Positions 33,001-55,618 of a stretch of 64,000 nt of DNA are shown piece after piece. The notes under the pieces were generated by a model. That model was not told the origin of the DNA. It was given only the letters and a program-made list of their open reading frames with translations, and made no database searches. The position numbers and the translations under genes are program-made. Source of the DNA: Corella eumyota (taxonomy: Eukaryota > Chordata > Ascidiacea > Phlebobranchia > Corellidae); contig OY720100.1 of assembly GCA_963082875.1 (NCBI GenBank), forward strand, positions 1,798,001 to 1,862,000, in the 5' to 3' direction. The stretch's first letter is position 1; each line of letters begins with the position of its first letter.

Positions 33001-33785
33001 AACTTTTTAGCTTACAGCGACTTACCAGCGTTCCTAGTGGAGAACGGAGGTTTAAACAGCGGGTTTATGATTCCACACTGCACCGCTGCAGCTCTGGTCT
33101 CAGAGAACAAATGTTTGTGTCATCCTTCTTCAGTGGACTCGTTGTCAACCAGTGCTGGACAGGAAGATCACGTGTCAATGGGCGGGTGGGCAGCTAGGAA
33201 GGTGAGTTATTGTGGCGTCATAATCGATTTTTTTTTAATATAGTAAGGACAATAGAAAGTTATAAAATGTTATTATTTTCGATTTTTGACAAAACATGAC
33301 ATTATCAATACAATGACAAAGGTGTTCTTTTTTTATGACGTCATACTTAGGCTTTGAAAGTTGTCGAACACGTGGAGCAAGTATTAGCGATTGAACTTTT
33401 GTGCGCATGTCAAGGAATTGAATTTCATCGACCTCTAAAAACCACTCAAGCGTTGGAGGCTGTGCATCACGTGGTCAGACAGGTTGCTAAGTAAGTATTG
33501 TGACGTCATTATTTTTAGAGTTAAATTTTTTAAGCTTTTATGTTTTTAAAGTGCTGTTATGTGCTAAATTTAAACTTAGTTGGATGTTTTTTTTACAGGC
33601 CCTATGATAAAGACCGAGTACAAAGCCCAGACATCGATGCTGTCACGAAACTTCTGCGGGAAAATAAGATCTGGGAAGCGGTGGCCGGATTTATGAATGA
33701 GCCGATCAAGAAAATTCCTCACGATTATTCAAGCTCGCCTACCTCGAGTTATTTGACAAAAGCTATGCAAGAAAAAAAACGCTAA
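30070..33785 (+). CDS. HAL: Histidine ammonia-lyase (histidase)
   Basis: Fourteen exons: 30070-30201, 30270-30363, 30434-30497, 30566-30596, 30660-30737, 30812-30884, 31047-31277, 31660-31848, 32053-32295, 32382-32521, 32600-32744, 33011-33201, 33351-33490 and 33599-33785. They give 645 residues (human 657). The enzyme turns histidine into trans-urocanate and ammonia, the first step of histidine breakdown. [14 protein letters not shown] contains Ala248-Ser249-Gly250, the triad that cyclises into the MIO electrophile. [24 protein letters not shown]-like [28 protein letters not shown] and GGLNSGFMI are further active-site segments. The N-terminal 130 residues align with the vertebrate lead region. 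Intron 7 contains a SINE; several introns hold TGACGTCA. AGPS follows on the same strand 0.7 kb away. Confidence 0.97.
31423..31590 (+). mobile_element. tRNA-derived SINE, 3'-truncated
   Basis: This copy in HAL intron 7 has the A box TGGTGTAGTGGTAAGAACAC, the B box GGTTCAATTCCCAC and the middle CTATAAACGGTATGAACTCC. The distal half is missing after ATAATCTAAAT. Confidence 0.8.
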
Positions 33786-34487
33786 AGCTGTCTTTAATAT
33801 ATAACCAGGATAAAGTCGGTAGGAAGCTAATGGTTATAAACCTTTCCTGAGTTTTACGACTTCAGGAAATCGTTCGAAGCCATTTCATTTCTGTCCCCAA
33901 ACTAATATGCTGTTTATGTTGTTAAATTAAGTGGAATTTTATTAATATAACTAGCCTCGGTTAGGACATGTAGCAGTATGTTTTTTTTTGTATTTTAACG
34001 TTTTAAATTATTAACTCATACTAATAACTGTTTAATATAATACGCGCTTATTTAATAACAAATATGTTGACTTATTTTGTATTATTAGGTTTTAAATTTT
34101 GTGTTTTCATTATTTTTTTTTTATAATAAATTAACAACTACCTTACTTGTTAGTTAAATTTTTGATTAAAATATGTAGGTTGAGGATAAACGGAAAAATG
34201 TCGAAAGTTTGCTTGATTGATTACTGCAACGCATGACTAACTTATTTTCGGACCTGGAAAATTCAGATTTTTTGTTTACTTAAATTTGAAATATTTGATT
34301 TTGCTTAAAATTATGTAAACAGTTAAGTCAGAATAGTAAGAACATCTAAACTTATGTTATCAGTGCAATGATTAAGCAAAAATTATGTTTAATTTTTGGT
34401 AAATTTTGTTATGTCAAAATTAAAGCAGGTTGTTTACCATTTTTTTAAATTTTTTTTGGATAATAATTAAAATTTTAAATTAAAACA
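33786..34487. other. HAL to AGPS gap
   Basis: AT-rich 700 bp with the HAL 3' UTR and the AGPS promoter. No repeat or RNA gene is recognised. Confidence 0.5.
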
Positions 34488-40422
<5,935 letters not shown>

Positions 40423-41614
40423 AATTTCAGAAAAAAAAATGGCAAAAAAATTTTGATTTAAAACTCTTGAAAAAATGTTAAAGTCCTGACATTTTTATGA
40501 GTTTCGAGATACTAATAATTTCAATATTTAAACTTGAAAAAAGTTTTTTTTAAATCTTTGCCAAATTTTTTGAATATTTTGTACATTTTTTGACTTCAAC
40601 ACGTTGCTGAAATTTAATTTTATTGTATTAAGGGGGAATTATTATTTTGTTAATTGTAATTTTTATGCAAAAACCAATTCAATGTTTAATAATTACGAGC
40701 TTAGATTAAAAAAGGTATTGCGTAGTCAAATCACATAACAAAATGGAGGGTTATTGTGATGTCATACCACCATATTATTCCCATAACCAATCAAAAAGTA
40801 AAAATTTGTTAAGTAGTTTTAAGATTTATCTATGCAGTGGTGTTTTATATTAATTTGTCCTCTTTAAAGGAAGCTCTTGACCAATTTGTGTCATTATTCT
40901 GGGTCTTGACTGTTTTGTGTCAATATTCAAGGTCTTGTCCATTATGTGTCGTTGTTAAGGTTCTTGACTGTTTTGTGTCATTAGTTAAGGTCTTGACTGT
41001 TTTGTGTCAATATTTAAGGTTTTGACCTGTTTCGAATTGGTTTCTAATTAAATGCTAATTAATATTTTGTTAATTTCTACATTTTTTAATTTTTTTCATT
41101 GTAGTTTATTTTATAATGTGATAGTTTTGTGTAAATGTTGTATGTTATAAAATCAAATAATGTAGATTAATTATAAAATTAAAACCAAAACATTTCTTTA
41201 TTTTGAATTGAAAATATAAAACAAAAATTAATTATTTTTAACCAAAAATGAAAAATTTAAATTCGGGCAAATTTATAAACAAGATTCTAAAAAAAGGAAA
41301 TTAATTGGCAAAAAATAAAGAAATTTAAACAAACTGTTAAAAATAACTGTTACCAGTTGTGCAAATTGTAAAGAAAAAAAGAAAACACAAAATCTGGAAA
41401 TATTTAAACAATTCTAATATTGGTGTATGACTAGGAAACCACAAATGGTGGGTATTTAAACTTGCTAGTAGAACTATATATCATGGTATTATGCAAAGAT
41501 AGTTTTCTTGTAAATTTATAATCAAGTTGATAGAAAAATTTCATGTTTATTCGTTTTAATAATATTCCTAAAGTTTTTTGGAAACCCTGTTGCACTTTTT
41601 GGGGCAACACTGCA
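40423..41614. other. Convergent gap AGPS / RASEF-type GTPase
   Basis: This 1.2 kb gap holds the two 3' UTRs. It contains the tandem repeat at 40,870-41,035 (listed separately) and otherwise only AT-rich sequence. Confidence 0.55.
40870..41035. repeat. Minisatellite, about five units of 27-30 bp
   Basis: Units are built on AAGGTCTTGACTGTTTTGTG followed by TCAATATT or TCATTAGTT. Copies begin near 40,885, 40,910, 40,938, 40,964 and 40,992 and diverge at several bases. There are no unique spacers, so this is not a CRISPR-like array. Confidence 0.75.
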
Positions 41615-43378
41615 TCACGTGACCGACCTTGCGCAACATTTGGCGGGATTTTCGTTGACTGGGGCTTCCCCGGTTAGTTGAAAGGCAAGCTAGATAAATT
41701 GTAATTAAAAAATTAATTTTGTTAATTAATTAATGACTTTTTAATAAAATTCTGTTATGTTACTAACAGCTTTTAATTTTTGCAATTTTAAATTTATATG
41801 ACATCATAATCTATGACGTCATTACCTGTTTTTTCTCGTCGTCTTCTGCTTTGAGTAAAAGTTTGGCAAGTTCTAGAACACATTCTTCGATGTTCGTTCC
41901 AAGTTTCGCGCTCGTCTCCAAATACTTCGATTTAGTCTCCTGTAAAAACATTGTGACGTCATATTTATTAATGTAATAAGGGTAATGACGTCAGAAATTA
42001 AAAAAACTATTCTATGACGTCGTAATATTACAGCAAACAAATGACGTCATACCATGGCCAGTTTTTTTCCTTGTTCAGTAGTAACACATTTCTTCCCATA
42101 CTTTGCACTTGTTTCTCTCATGTCTAACTTGTTAGCGCACAACATCGTCGGTAACACTCTTCCAGCTCCGTCCTGTGACGTCATAAAGGTGTTTGTTTCA
42201 ACATAGTTTGGGTTAAATTTCTTAGCTTTAAGTTTAAACGTGGTCAAAGATATTTTTAATTAGTAATCAATTTAAAAATTAGCAATAGTAGCATCTGCAT
42301 TTTAACAACAGCTCTATTTAAGTGCTGACGGTTGGTTTCAAACCCAGTACTATTAAATAAAAACGAAATAGTATCCTCTACATTTTAACAATAGCCTTAG
42401 GACATGCCATCGGTGGGATTCGAACTCGGTACCATTGAATGTAAAACGAATAATTTTTTTTAATATATAAAGGGGATGTTGGAAAAATATCGTTTTACCA
42501 AATGTAGCAACATGGTTTAAACAGTGACGTCACAATTTACCAATGTAAACATAACGATCGAAATCTATTGTAAGTAGATTATCGCGATCCTATTATGACG
42601 TAGGAGGCTGTTATCGCGTATTTTACCTCGACAGCTGAAATCCAATCCCTGACATTTAGAAACGAGTTTTCGTAGGTGCAGTCGTATAATATCAACGCTC
42701 CGTCCGCTCTCCTGGAACAATATAACATTATGACGTCACAATAATGACTATTGTTGTTTTTAAATTTAACTTACTGATAGGCTTATTTAAGAATGTCGTT
42801 AATCACTAATTTTTACAATTCATAATTACGTCACAAATCATATTATTATGACGTCACCTAAAATACGAACGCGCGATGCTCCTGAATCGTTCCTGTCCCG
42901 CGGTATCCCAGATTTGAATGGTGACTGGTTTGTCGTCGATTTTAACAGTTTTTGTGTGGGAATCAACTCCTAAAATTAATCAAAAAAAATTTTGATTTTG
43001 TTTGTAAAAAAGTTGTGATTTTTGGCATTTATAAAAATGAAGACTTTGGGTTGATTTTAGCCTAAAAATTTTAATCCTTAGTAAAAAATTCGTAAATGAT
43101 TCTTCTGAAAAGCTTGTGCAAATATCAACTTTTTTAAGTAAGAAAAGGAGGATATTTTTATTTATAATTTGAAGGATTCTTATTCAAAAAACAAAAACGG
43201 CGATATAGCCAATCAAACAAAGCACCCTGAAACAACAACATTGCTCACCTAGGGTCGCTGTCATGCTGGATTTAAATTCATTTTTACACAATCTCATCAA
43301 CAAACTTGTTTTTCCAACACCTGAATCCCCAACCAATATAACCTTGTACATTCGATCTTCAACATTATTGTCTTCCAT
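41615..43378 (-). CDS. RASEF/RAB44-type Rab GTPase lacking EF-hands
   Basis: Exons in order: 43378-43249, 42969-42858, 42711-42627, 42172-42053, 41939-41826 and 41689-41615, giving 211 residues. All GTPase boxes are present: GDSGVGKTS (P-loop), [17 protein letters not shown] (switch II), ANKLD (G4) and ETSAK (G5). The sequence between them ([29 protein letters not shown]) is closest, from memory, to the Rab domain of RASEF and its relatives CRACR2A and RAB44. Those proteins carry N-terminal EF-hands; here the first Met sits directly before the Rab fold. The tail AKCCARSVT has a double cysteine suited to geranylgeranylation, though not at the very end. Introns are rich in TGACGTCA. Confidence 0.85.
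41814..42856. repeat. TGACGTCA cluster B
   Basis: About eight exact TGACGTCA copies within 1.1 kb (for example 41814, 41953, 41984, 42042, 42175, 42525, 42731, 42849) sit in the introns of the Rab gene. Several touch splice signals: the copies at 42,042 and 42,175 end or begin within about 10 bp of exon borders. Confidence 0.8.
42288..42440 (-). repeat. Tandem pair of tRNA-like fragments
   Basis: Two copies of an about 75 bp sequence lie in tandem in the Rab gene. Each has CTNCATTTTAACAA on the left and, read on the minus strand, a B-box-like GAGTTCGAATCCCACC or GGTTTGAAACC. Neither forms a plausible tRNA, so they are probably SINE remnants of a second family. Confidence 0.4.
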
Positions 43379-44573
43379 TATTACGTCACTAACTAATTAC
43401 AAACGACTATTATTATATTGTCAACATTTTGTTTTGTTTTTAATTGGTATTTCTAAAATAAAACTACAACAAAACCTACTATTATTATATATTTATTTTT
43501 AACCTAAAGAAATTTAATTTTTACACCTTTTACTTTTCTTTTTATAAATAATTCTAAATTTACAAAAGACTAAATTTTAAAGTTAAATTATGTACGTTTT
43601 GCACCCTATTTAACAATACACAAAATAAATGTTAAGAAAAAACCTGAAAAACTGATTGAAATGTTAAATAAACCTTTCCAAATACTGGACGTGGTATAGT
43701 GGAAAACAGATGGCTTACTGTAGCTTCTTAAACTAACAATCCCTCGTATTCAAACAATCGCTATTTCGGCCAAATCGAATTTAACTGACCACAGCTTTAT
43801 ATATTACCAAACCACCATGCTATTTATTACATATTTATGAAATGTTAGCCTCTTCAACGATTTAAGTGGTATTCTAGTACTACGATGTAGCATTTGAATA
43901 ACCCTTTACATGTATTGGTCGACTTAAATTGCCATTTTTATATTGCCAAGTAAATATTAACAAATTATTGCAAAAAATTTAAATACGAAATTATTTTATA
44001 AAAGGGTAGTTCTAGTAAGGTTATTAAATTTTAGCCCTGTCTTGTGTCTTAAAAGTTCTAGTTTCATTTTTTTTTCGAGGATAAATTGCTTTTATAAACG
44101 AAATTTTAAATAACATTATAACTTGAACCCTGGTACACAATTAATAAATTAAAGTAATTTAATTGACTTTTTTTTAATTTAAATAACAAAAATTAAAAAT
44201 TAAAACCTCCTAAAAAAATAAAAAAATAATCGTGTTGTTATTTGGTATCGAGATAATTTCTCGTCGAAGTATCAACAATTTTCATCCGGGTTCTTTCTTT
44301 TTAAATGTGTGGCCTCAAAGGCAAGTAGTGTTTATATTTTGATTTTATTTTTAATCTACTTAAATCGTATAGATTAGTTTTTTAACCCATTTTTACGATA
44401 TGTTAGATATTTGCGATGTATTAAATGCTTGTATTATAAACCAAAAACTATAAAAAAGTACCGTAAAATGGGTTTAAAGAAGCGTATTTTCAGATGACTT
44501 CAAAAATTTTATTACATGTGTTTTATGCTTTATTGATGTTGAAACTTTATACTTTTAGGTCTCATTAAACAGA
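43379..44573. promoter_or_regulatory. Divergent region Rab GTPase / RPL8
   Basis: This 1.2 kb AT-rich gap between divergent genes contains both promoters and the RPL8 leader. No gene or strong motif is recognised. Confidence 0.45.
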
Positions 44574-47768
<3,195 letters not shown>

Positions 47769-48510
47769 TTGTTACTTGTTTGTTTCAGAATACAATAATT
47801 ATTAAAAAAGAAATTGTTTTGTTTTTTGTTTAGTCTAATACCAGATAGTGTTTACTTTCCTATTAATTTACAACATCGGCCAAGTCTTCCAGCAATCTTC
47901 GTTCCCTAACTTAAGACTATAGATGCCTTTGATAGTTTTAGATATTATTGTTAACTTAGTAGTAATGTCTGATAGTGGGAATCAAATTCAGGATCTTAAT
48001 AGTTTAAATAATAAGGTCAAATTTAAATACAATATAACCCTAAGGCTTCCCCTACTACCCTTCTCGGGCCAAAGTTGTCTGTCTTAGTTTTAGATAATAT
48101 TAACTTGTTTGTACTGTCTGGTAGTGGTAATCGAACCCATGATCTTGTCTAGTGAATTTTAGTTCTCGAACTGTTGTTACAAGATGATACATACCACTTT
48201 GTAAATAATTATGTGAAATCGGGTAGTTTATTTAGGGGGTTTAATGATATTTTTATTAAGTAAAAAGTTCCTGTTATAGCTAGAAATTTATTTTACAATA
48301 AAACATGTTTTTAGTTTGAGTAAATTTTTTTATCCAGTTAAAGAGTGGCAAGTTTGCATATTATTTAGACTATACAGATGTTAGACACAACTGAAAAATA
48401 ATACATTTTGTTAAAATTCTATCTTAAAATTAATATTGCTGATTCCAATAAATTGTTAAATTCTGATGTTATGATTTTTTAGAAAATAGGTGTAATTTAT
48501 ATAATAAATA
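47769..48510. other. RPL8 to MAD2L2 gap with decayed repeats
   Basis: After the RPL8 end, two similar stretches (about 47,870-48,010 and 48,055-48,170) share TTAGTTTTAGATA/AGTTTTAGATATTATT and a minus-strand B-box-like GGTTCGATTACCA motif. They look like old tRNA-derived SINE copies. The rest is the MAD2L2 upstream region. Confidence 0.4.
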
Positions 48511-50273
48511 ATGATGGATGATGATGATGTCATAATAGAAGATTTGGAGGACATTGCACAGAGAGGGGTTGAACCAAGAGAACTTAATGAACTTTCTGAA
48601 AACAACAGAAAAGAAAGTAAGGAATTTATATTGTTATGTTACCTAAATGTATTAAATAATAATAAAATTTGTCATTTTAAAATCCTGAAGTTTGAAACAT
48701 TTTTTAATTTAATAATAATAAAAAATTTTATTTAAATCACTTAAAACTTTGTTTTAAAAATGTTTTTTTTATAAAAAACTTTATAATTTTTATTTCAAAT
48801 AAAACCCTTAAATTTTTGCATAAATATCTTTATTTTTACTTTCAGTTTCTGTCGATATTTTGTGCAACTTTCTTGAGGTTTGTTTTCATCAAATTTTATT
48901 CATTCGACAACTTTATCCTCGAGGAATATTTGTAAAAAGAAAAAAATACAATGTTCCGGTTCACATGTCATGCCATCCAGGACTAAATATTTATCTCGCC
49001 AACATTTTATCCTCAATTAAACCCCTTTTATTAAAGGTAAACTAATTAAAACTTAAAGGTCAAATCTTGAACCTGAATCATTATCACCTTAAATTTATTT
49101 ATTTAGAATGAAATACCTCAAGTCGTTTTATCTATATCCAAAGATGACAAATTTTTGGAGAAATTTGTCTTCGAAATAAATAAACTTCTTCCCAATCAGA
49201 AGTCAGTTTTGATTTACAATTTTTGTTATTAAAATTTTAAATTGATTAAAATGTATAATATATTCTTGTTGAGAAAAGGCTAACTTCACAGCCTAAACAT
49301 TAAGTAACTTTTGTTATCTTAACCCGGTTTCAAGTCGACTTTGTCATTTGGAATATAATTGATTGTATTTGCCCAAAAATTCAACTGTTTATTTTTTTGT
49401 ATATATTTTTATTCTCGATGTGGAAAAGTCGAATGCGCAACTTAAACATAAAGTAACATCAGTTACCCCGACCCAGTCTCGAGTTGCCTGTGGCAGTTTG
49501 GGATATTATAGTTTATAATTGCCCGATAATTAAACTGCTGATTAAGTGCTAGCTCAGCAGGAGTTCGTACCGTTTAAAGCGCCTTACTTAAGGGTGCTAC
49601 AGCATGAGATCAGTTGAACCCACGATTAAAATGTTAACTTAAAATTTTGAAGTTGTTACATTTATTAGATTTAATTGTTTTTATAAATGATTGTTTCTCA
49701 GAAAAGATAAGTTTCTACTACAAACAGAGTTGTCACTGCGAAGTATTTTGCTCAAAATTTTAACTTGTGATACCTACCTTCCTAACTTACCTCAAGATTC
49801 AACTTTTGAGGTAAATATTATTTATAAAATATTAAAGCTTTGAATTCGCTAAAATTATGACAAAATTAATAAATTATATTTGGTATAAAGTTGGTTACAA
49901 CTGCATTTGAAACGCAGAAAACACATTTAACTTTTTAAATTCAGCAAAAAAATTCTTATTTTTCGATGCGTTTATTATTTTTTCTCCTATTAGCCAAACT
50001 AACTAAACTGAATTTAAGATAAATTTCAATAATATTAACAACTCTTTATTAAAAATTATATTCATATAATAAGACACAAATATATATTTTTTTAAGATAT
50101 TGATCCATGCTAAAGGGGAAAGTGGATTTGATTTAATGTACAGTGAAAATGAGGTCAACTGGACAACAACAAACGACCCAAAAAACAAATCAACTTTGTA
50201 TCCACTTTATTCGCTCAATGATTCAGACTTCTTAAACATGCAAGTTTTTGTACTGAGCAATCACGAAAAATAA
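48511..50273 (+). CDS. MAD2L2: HORMA protein MAD2L2 / REV7
   Basis: Exons 48511-48616, 48846-49036, 49107-49201, 49702-49810 and 50097-50273 give 225 residues (human 211). The HORMA core is clear: [45 protein letters not shown] and LLKILTC, with a C-terminal safety-belt region. The protein is the non-catalytic subunit of DNA polymerase zeta, a part of shieldin in double-strand-break repair, and a mitotic regulator. The first 35 residues ([15 protein letters not shown]...) are a strongly acidic extension that vertebrate REV7 lacks. The first of two adjacent Met codons was taken as start. Intron 3 holds two inverted SINE copies. Confidence 0.94.
49263..49386 (-). mobile_element. Old tRNA-derived SINE fragment
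   Basis: This decayed body fragment in MAD2L2 intron 3 has CAGCCTAAACATTAAGTAAC, TTAACCCGGTTTCAAGT and TTTGCCCAAAAATTCAACTG. It directly precedes a younger copy in the same orientation. Confidence 0.55.
49399..49625 (-). mobile_element. tRNA-derived SINE, head truncated
   Basis: Plus-strand features are TCTCGATGTGGAAAAGTCGA, TTACCCCGACCCAGTCTCGA and GTGCTAGCTCAGCAGGAG. The copy stops within the B-box segment near 49,620. Confidence 0.75.
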
Positions 50274-51369
50274 TAGTTTTAAAGGTAAACTAAATCTTTT
50301 TTTAAATAAATTTATATTGCAAATTTTTGTTTCACAAACTGTAATAGTTATAGTTTTTGGAGTTGAATTGTATAATTTTTAAAACTTGTATTTTTACAAA
50401 TGACACATGTATTTACTACTAAGTCTTTGGTTTGGCGTTTCTCAAAAATATCGCGAACTGTTATAAATAAGTCAACTTGAGACCTGGGTCAGGTTAACAA
50501 AGTTACTCAGTCTTTTCAAATGAAGGATAAATAAATACAAAAAAACTTATTGTATCTTATAGTGAAGGTATTAAAATAACCTTTAAAATAGTATTTATAA
50601 ATAGATTTTATGCTTGGTATTAAAACCTTTTTAAATTATATGGTAAAGCTCTTGGACTATTCAATTGCAGTTAAAAACTTTTTTATTACATATAAATTTA
50701 CCACATCAGTTACGAGATATTTAATTTATTAGTCGTCAATAAAAGAAAGTTCCGGCTAGTTATAAGAAAAAAACAACCACTAGGGTGTAGCAGAGAGCCA
50801 CCTAGCAGGAAGGGAATGCAAGATACAGAAATCAACTCTTTATTGCCTGGTGGTACTAAGTGAAATAGAATTAAGAAAATCACCAAGTGTAAACTAAAGG
50901 AGATTTTGCGATTGGATTACAAAGATCAGCTTTTAATTAATATTATTACAATAGAAAAAAAATGACAAAACGTTAATGCAAAATATATATTAACGCACAC
51001 ATCGTTATGACATCATTATTATTACTTTTTATGACATCATAATGTAACGCTACAGTGCATTCGTGCGATAAAGCAGCAAATCTCGATAAAAACTTTTCTT
51101 GTTTTATGTACAATTAAATTTGATACTTTGTTGCCAACTTTTGACGTATAAGGCTATTATTATAAACAGAGCATTATATAGAGACGCCACCAATAAAACC
51201 AAAAAAAAAACTTAAAACAAATTTGCAAAAAATATTTTTAACTACTTTTCTGCAGAAACACAAAAATCAAAATAATTAGCAATTGTTCGCTGATAAATAA
51301 ACGCAAAAGGAATTAACTAAAACTTCTGCAGAGGGTTAGTTTTGGAAGTAGTAACATTTGTGTTTTAAT
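50274..51369. other. Convergent gap MAD2L2 / CDC42
   Basis: This 1.1 kb gap holds the 3' UTRs of the two genes and a short SINE body fragment around 50,471-50,535 (GTCAACTTGAGACCTGGGTC). No further gene is seen. Confidence 0.5.
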
Positions 51370-55177
<3,808 letters not shown>

Positions 55178-55248
55178 GCACTGCTGGTGTAATGGTATCA
55201 TGCAAGATTCCCATTCTTGCGATCCGGGTTCGATTCCCGGGCAGTGCA
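55178..55248 (+). tRNA. tRNA-Gly (anticodon CCC)
   Basis: This is a 71-nt cloverleaf. The acceptor stem GCACTGC pairs with GCAGTGC, followed by discriminator A. The D arm contains TGGTGTAATGGT (A box). The anticodon stem CAAGA/TCTTG has loop TTCCCAT, giving CCC. The T arm CCGGG-TTCGATT-CCCGG is the B box. A T run (55,251-55,257) right after the gene is a RNA polymerase III terminator. It reads GGG codons. Confidence 0.95.
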
Positions 55249-55618
55249 CATTTTTTTATTAGTTTTAGAAATATAAAAAACTAAACAAAATCTAATTTAT
55301 TGACATTTTAAAGTTAGTCGACTATCTGTGTTGGTGACATAAAATTTCTTTATTTTGCTGTGGTAAAAACTATTTTTTTGCATTTTATATTTTGGTGAAT
55401 ATAAAAAACTTTGTTGTAATTATTTTAAGCCTAGTTTTTAGTGTGATTTAATTAAAAAAATGTTTAATTTGCTTTTATTAAAATTTAATTAAAAAAATTC
55501 AATCTGGCAGCATTATTAAAATTTTTGGTAACATGGCAACTACGCACTCAAGCAAAACTTGGAGTTGAAAACAAACTGAAAGTTGAGATTTATTTTTGGC
55601 GAAAACTTTAAATCAAAA
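55249..55618. promoter_or_regulatory. tRNA to NME7 gap
   Basis: AT-rich 370 bp with the NME7 promoter and leader. GGTAACATGGCAACTACG near 55,527 resembles an RFX X-box (GTNRCCATGGNAAC type), fitting the ciliary role of NME7. Confidence 0.45.

Larger units (their letters stand above)
26378..33508. repeat. TGACGTCA cluster A
   Basis: I count about 17 exact copies of the palindrome TGACGTCA, nearly all in introns and gaps of the MARVEL and HAL genes. Examples are 26378, 26762, 26942, 28405, 30227, 30400, 30649, 30747, 32371, 32530 and 33501. Near-copies such as TGACATCA and TGACGTAA add to these. Many lie within 5-15 bp of a splice site. Confidence 0.8.

Noticed and set aside
40870-41035. CRISPR-like array
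   Set aside because: Repeats are directly joined without unique spacers and the genome is eukaryotic; it is a minisatellite.
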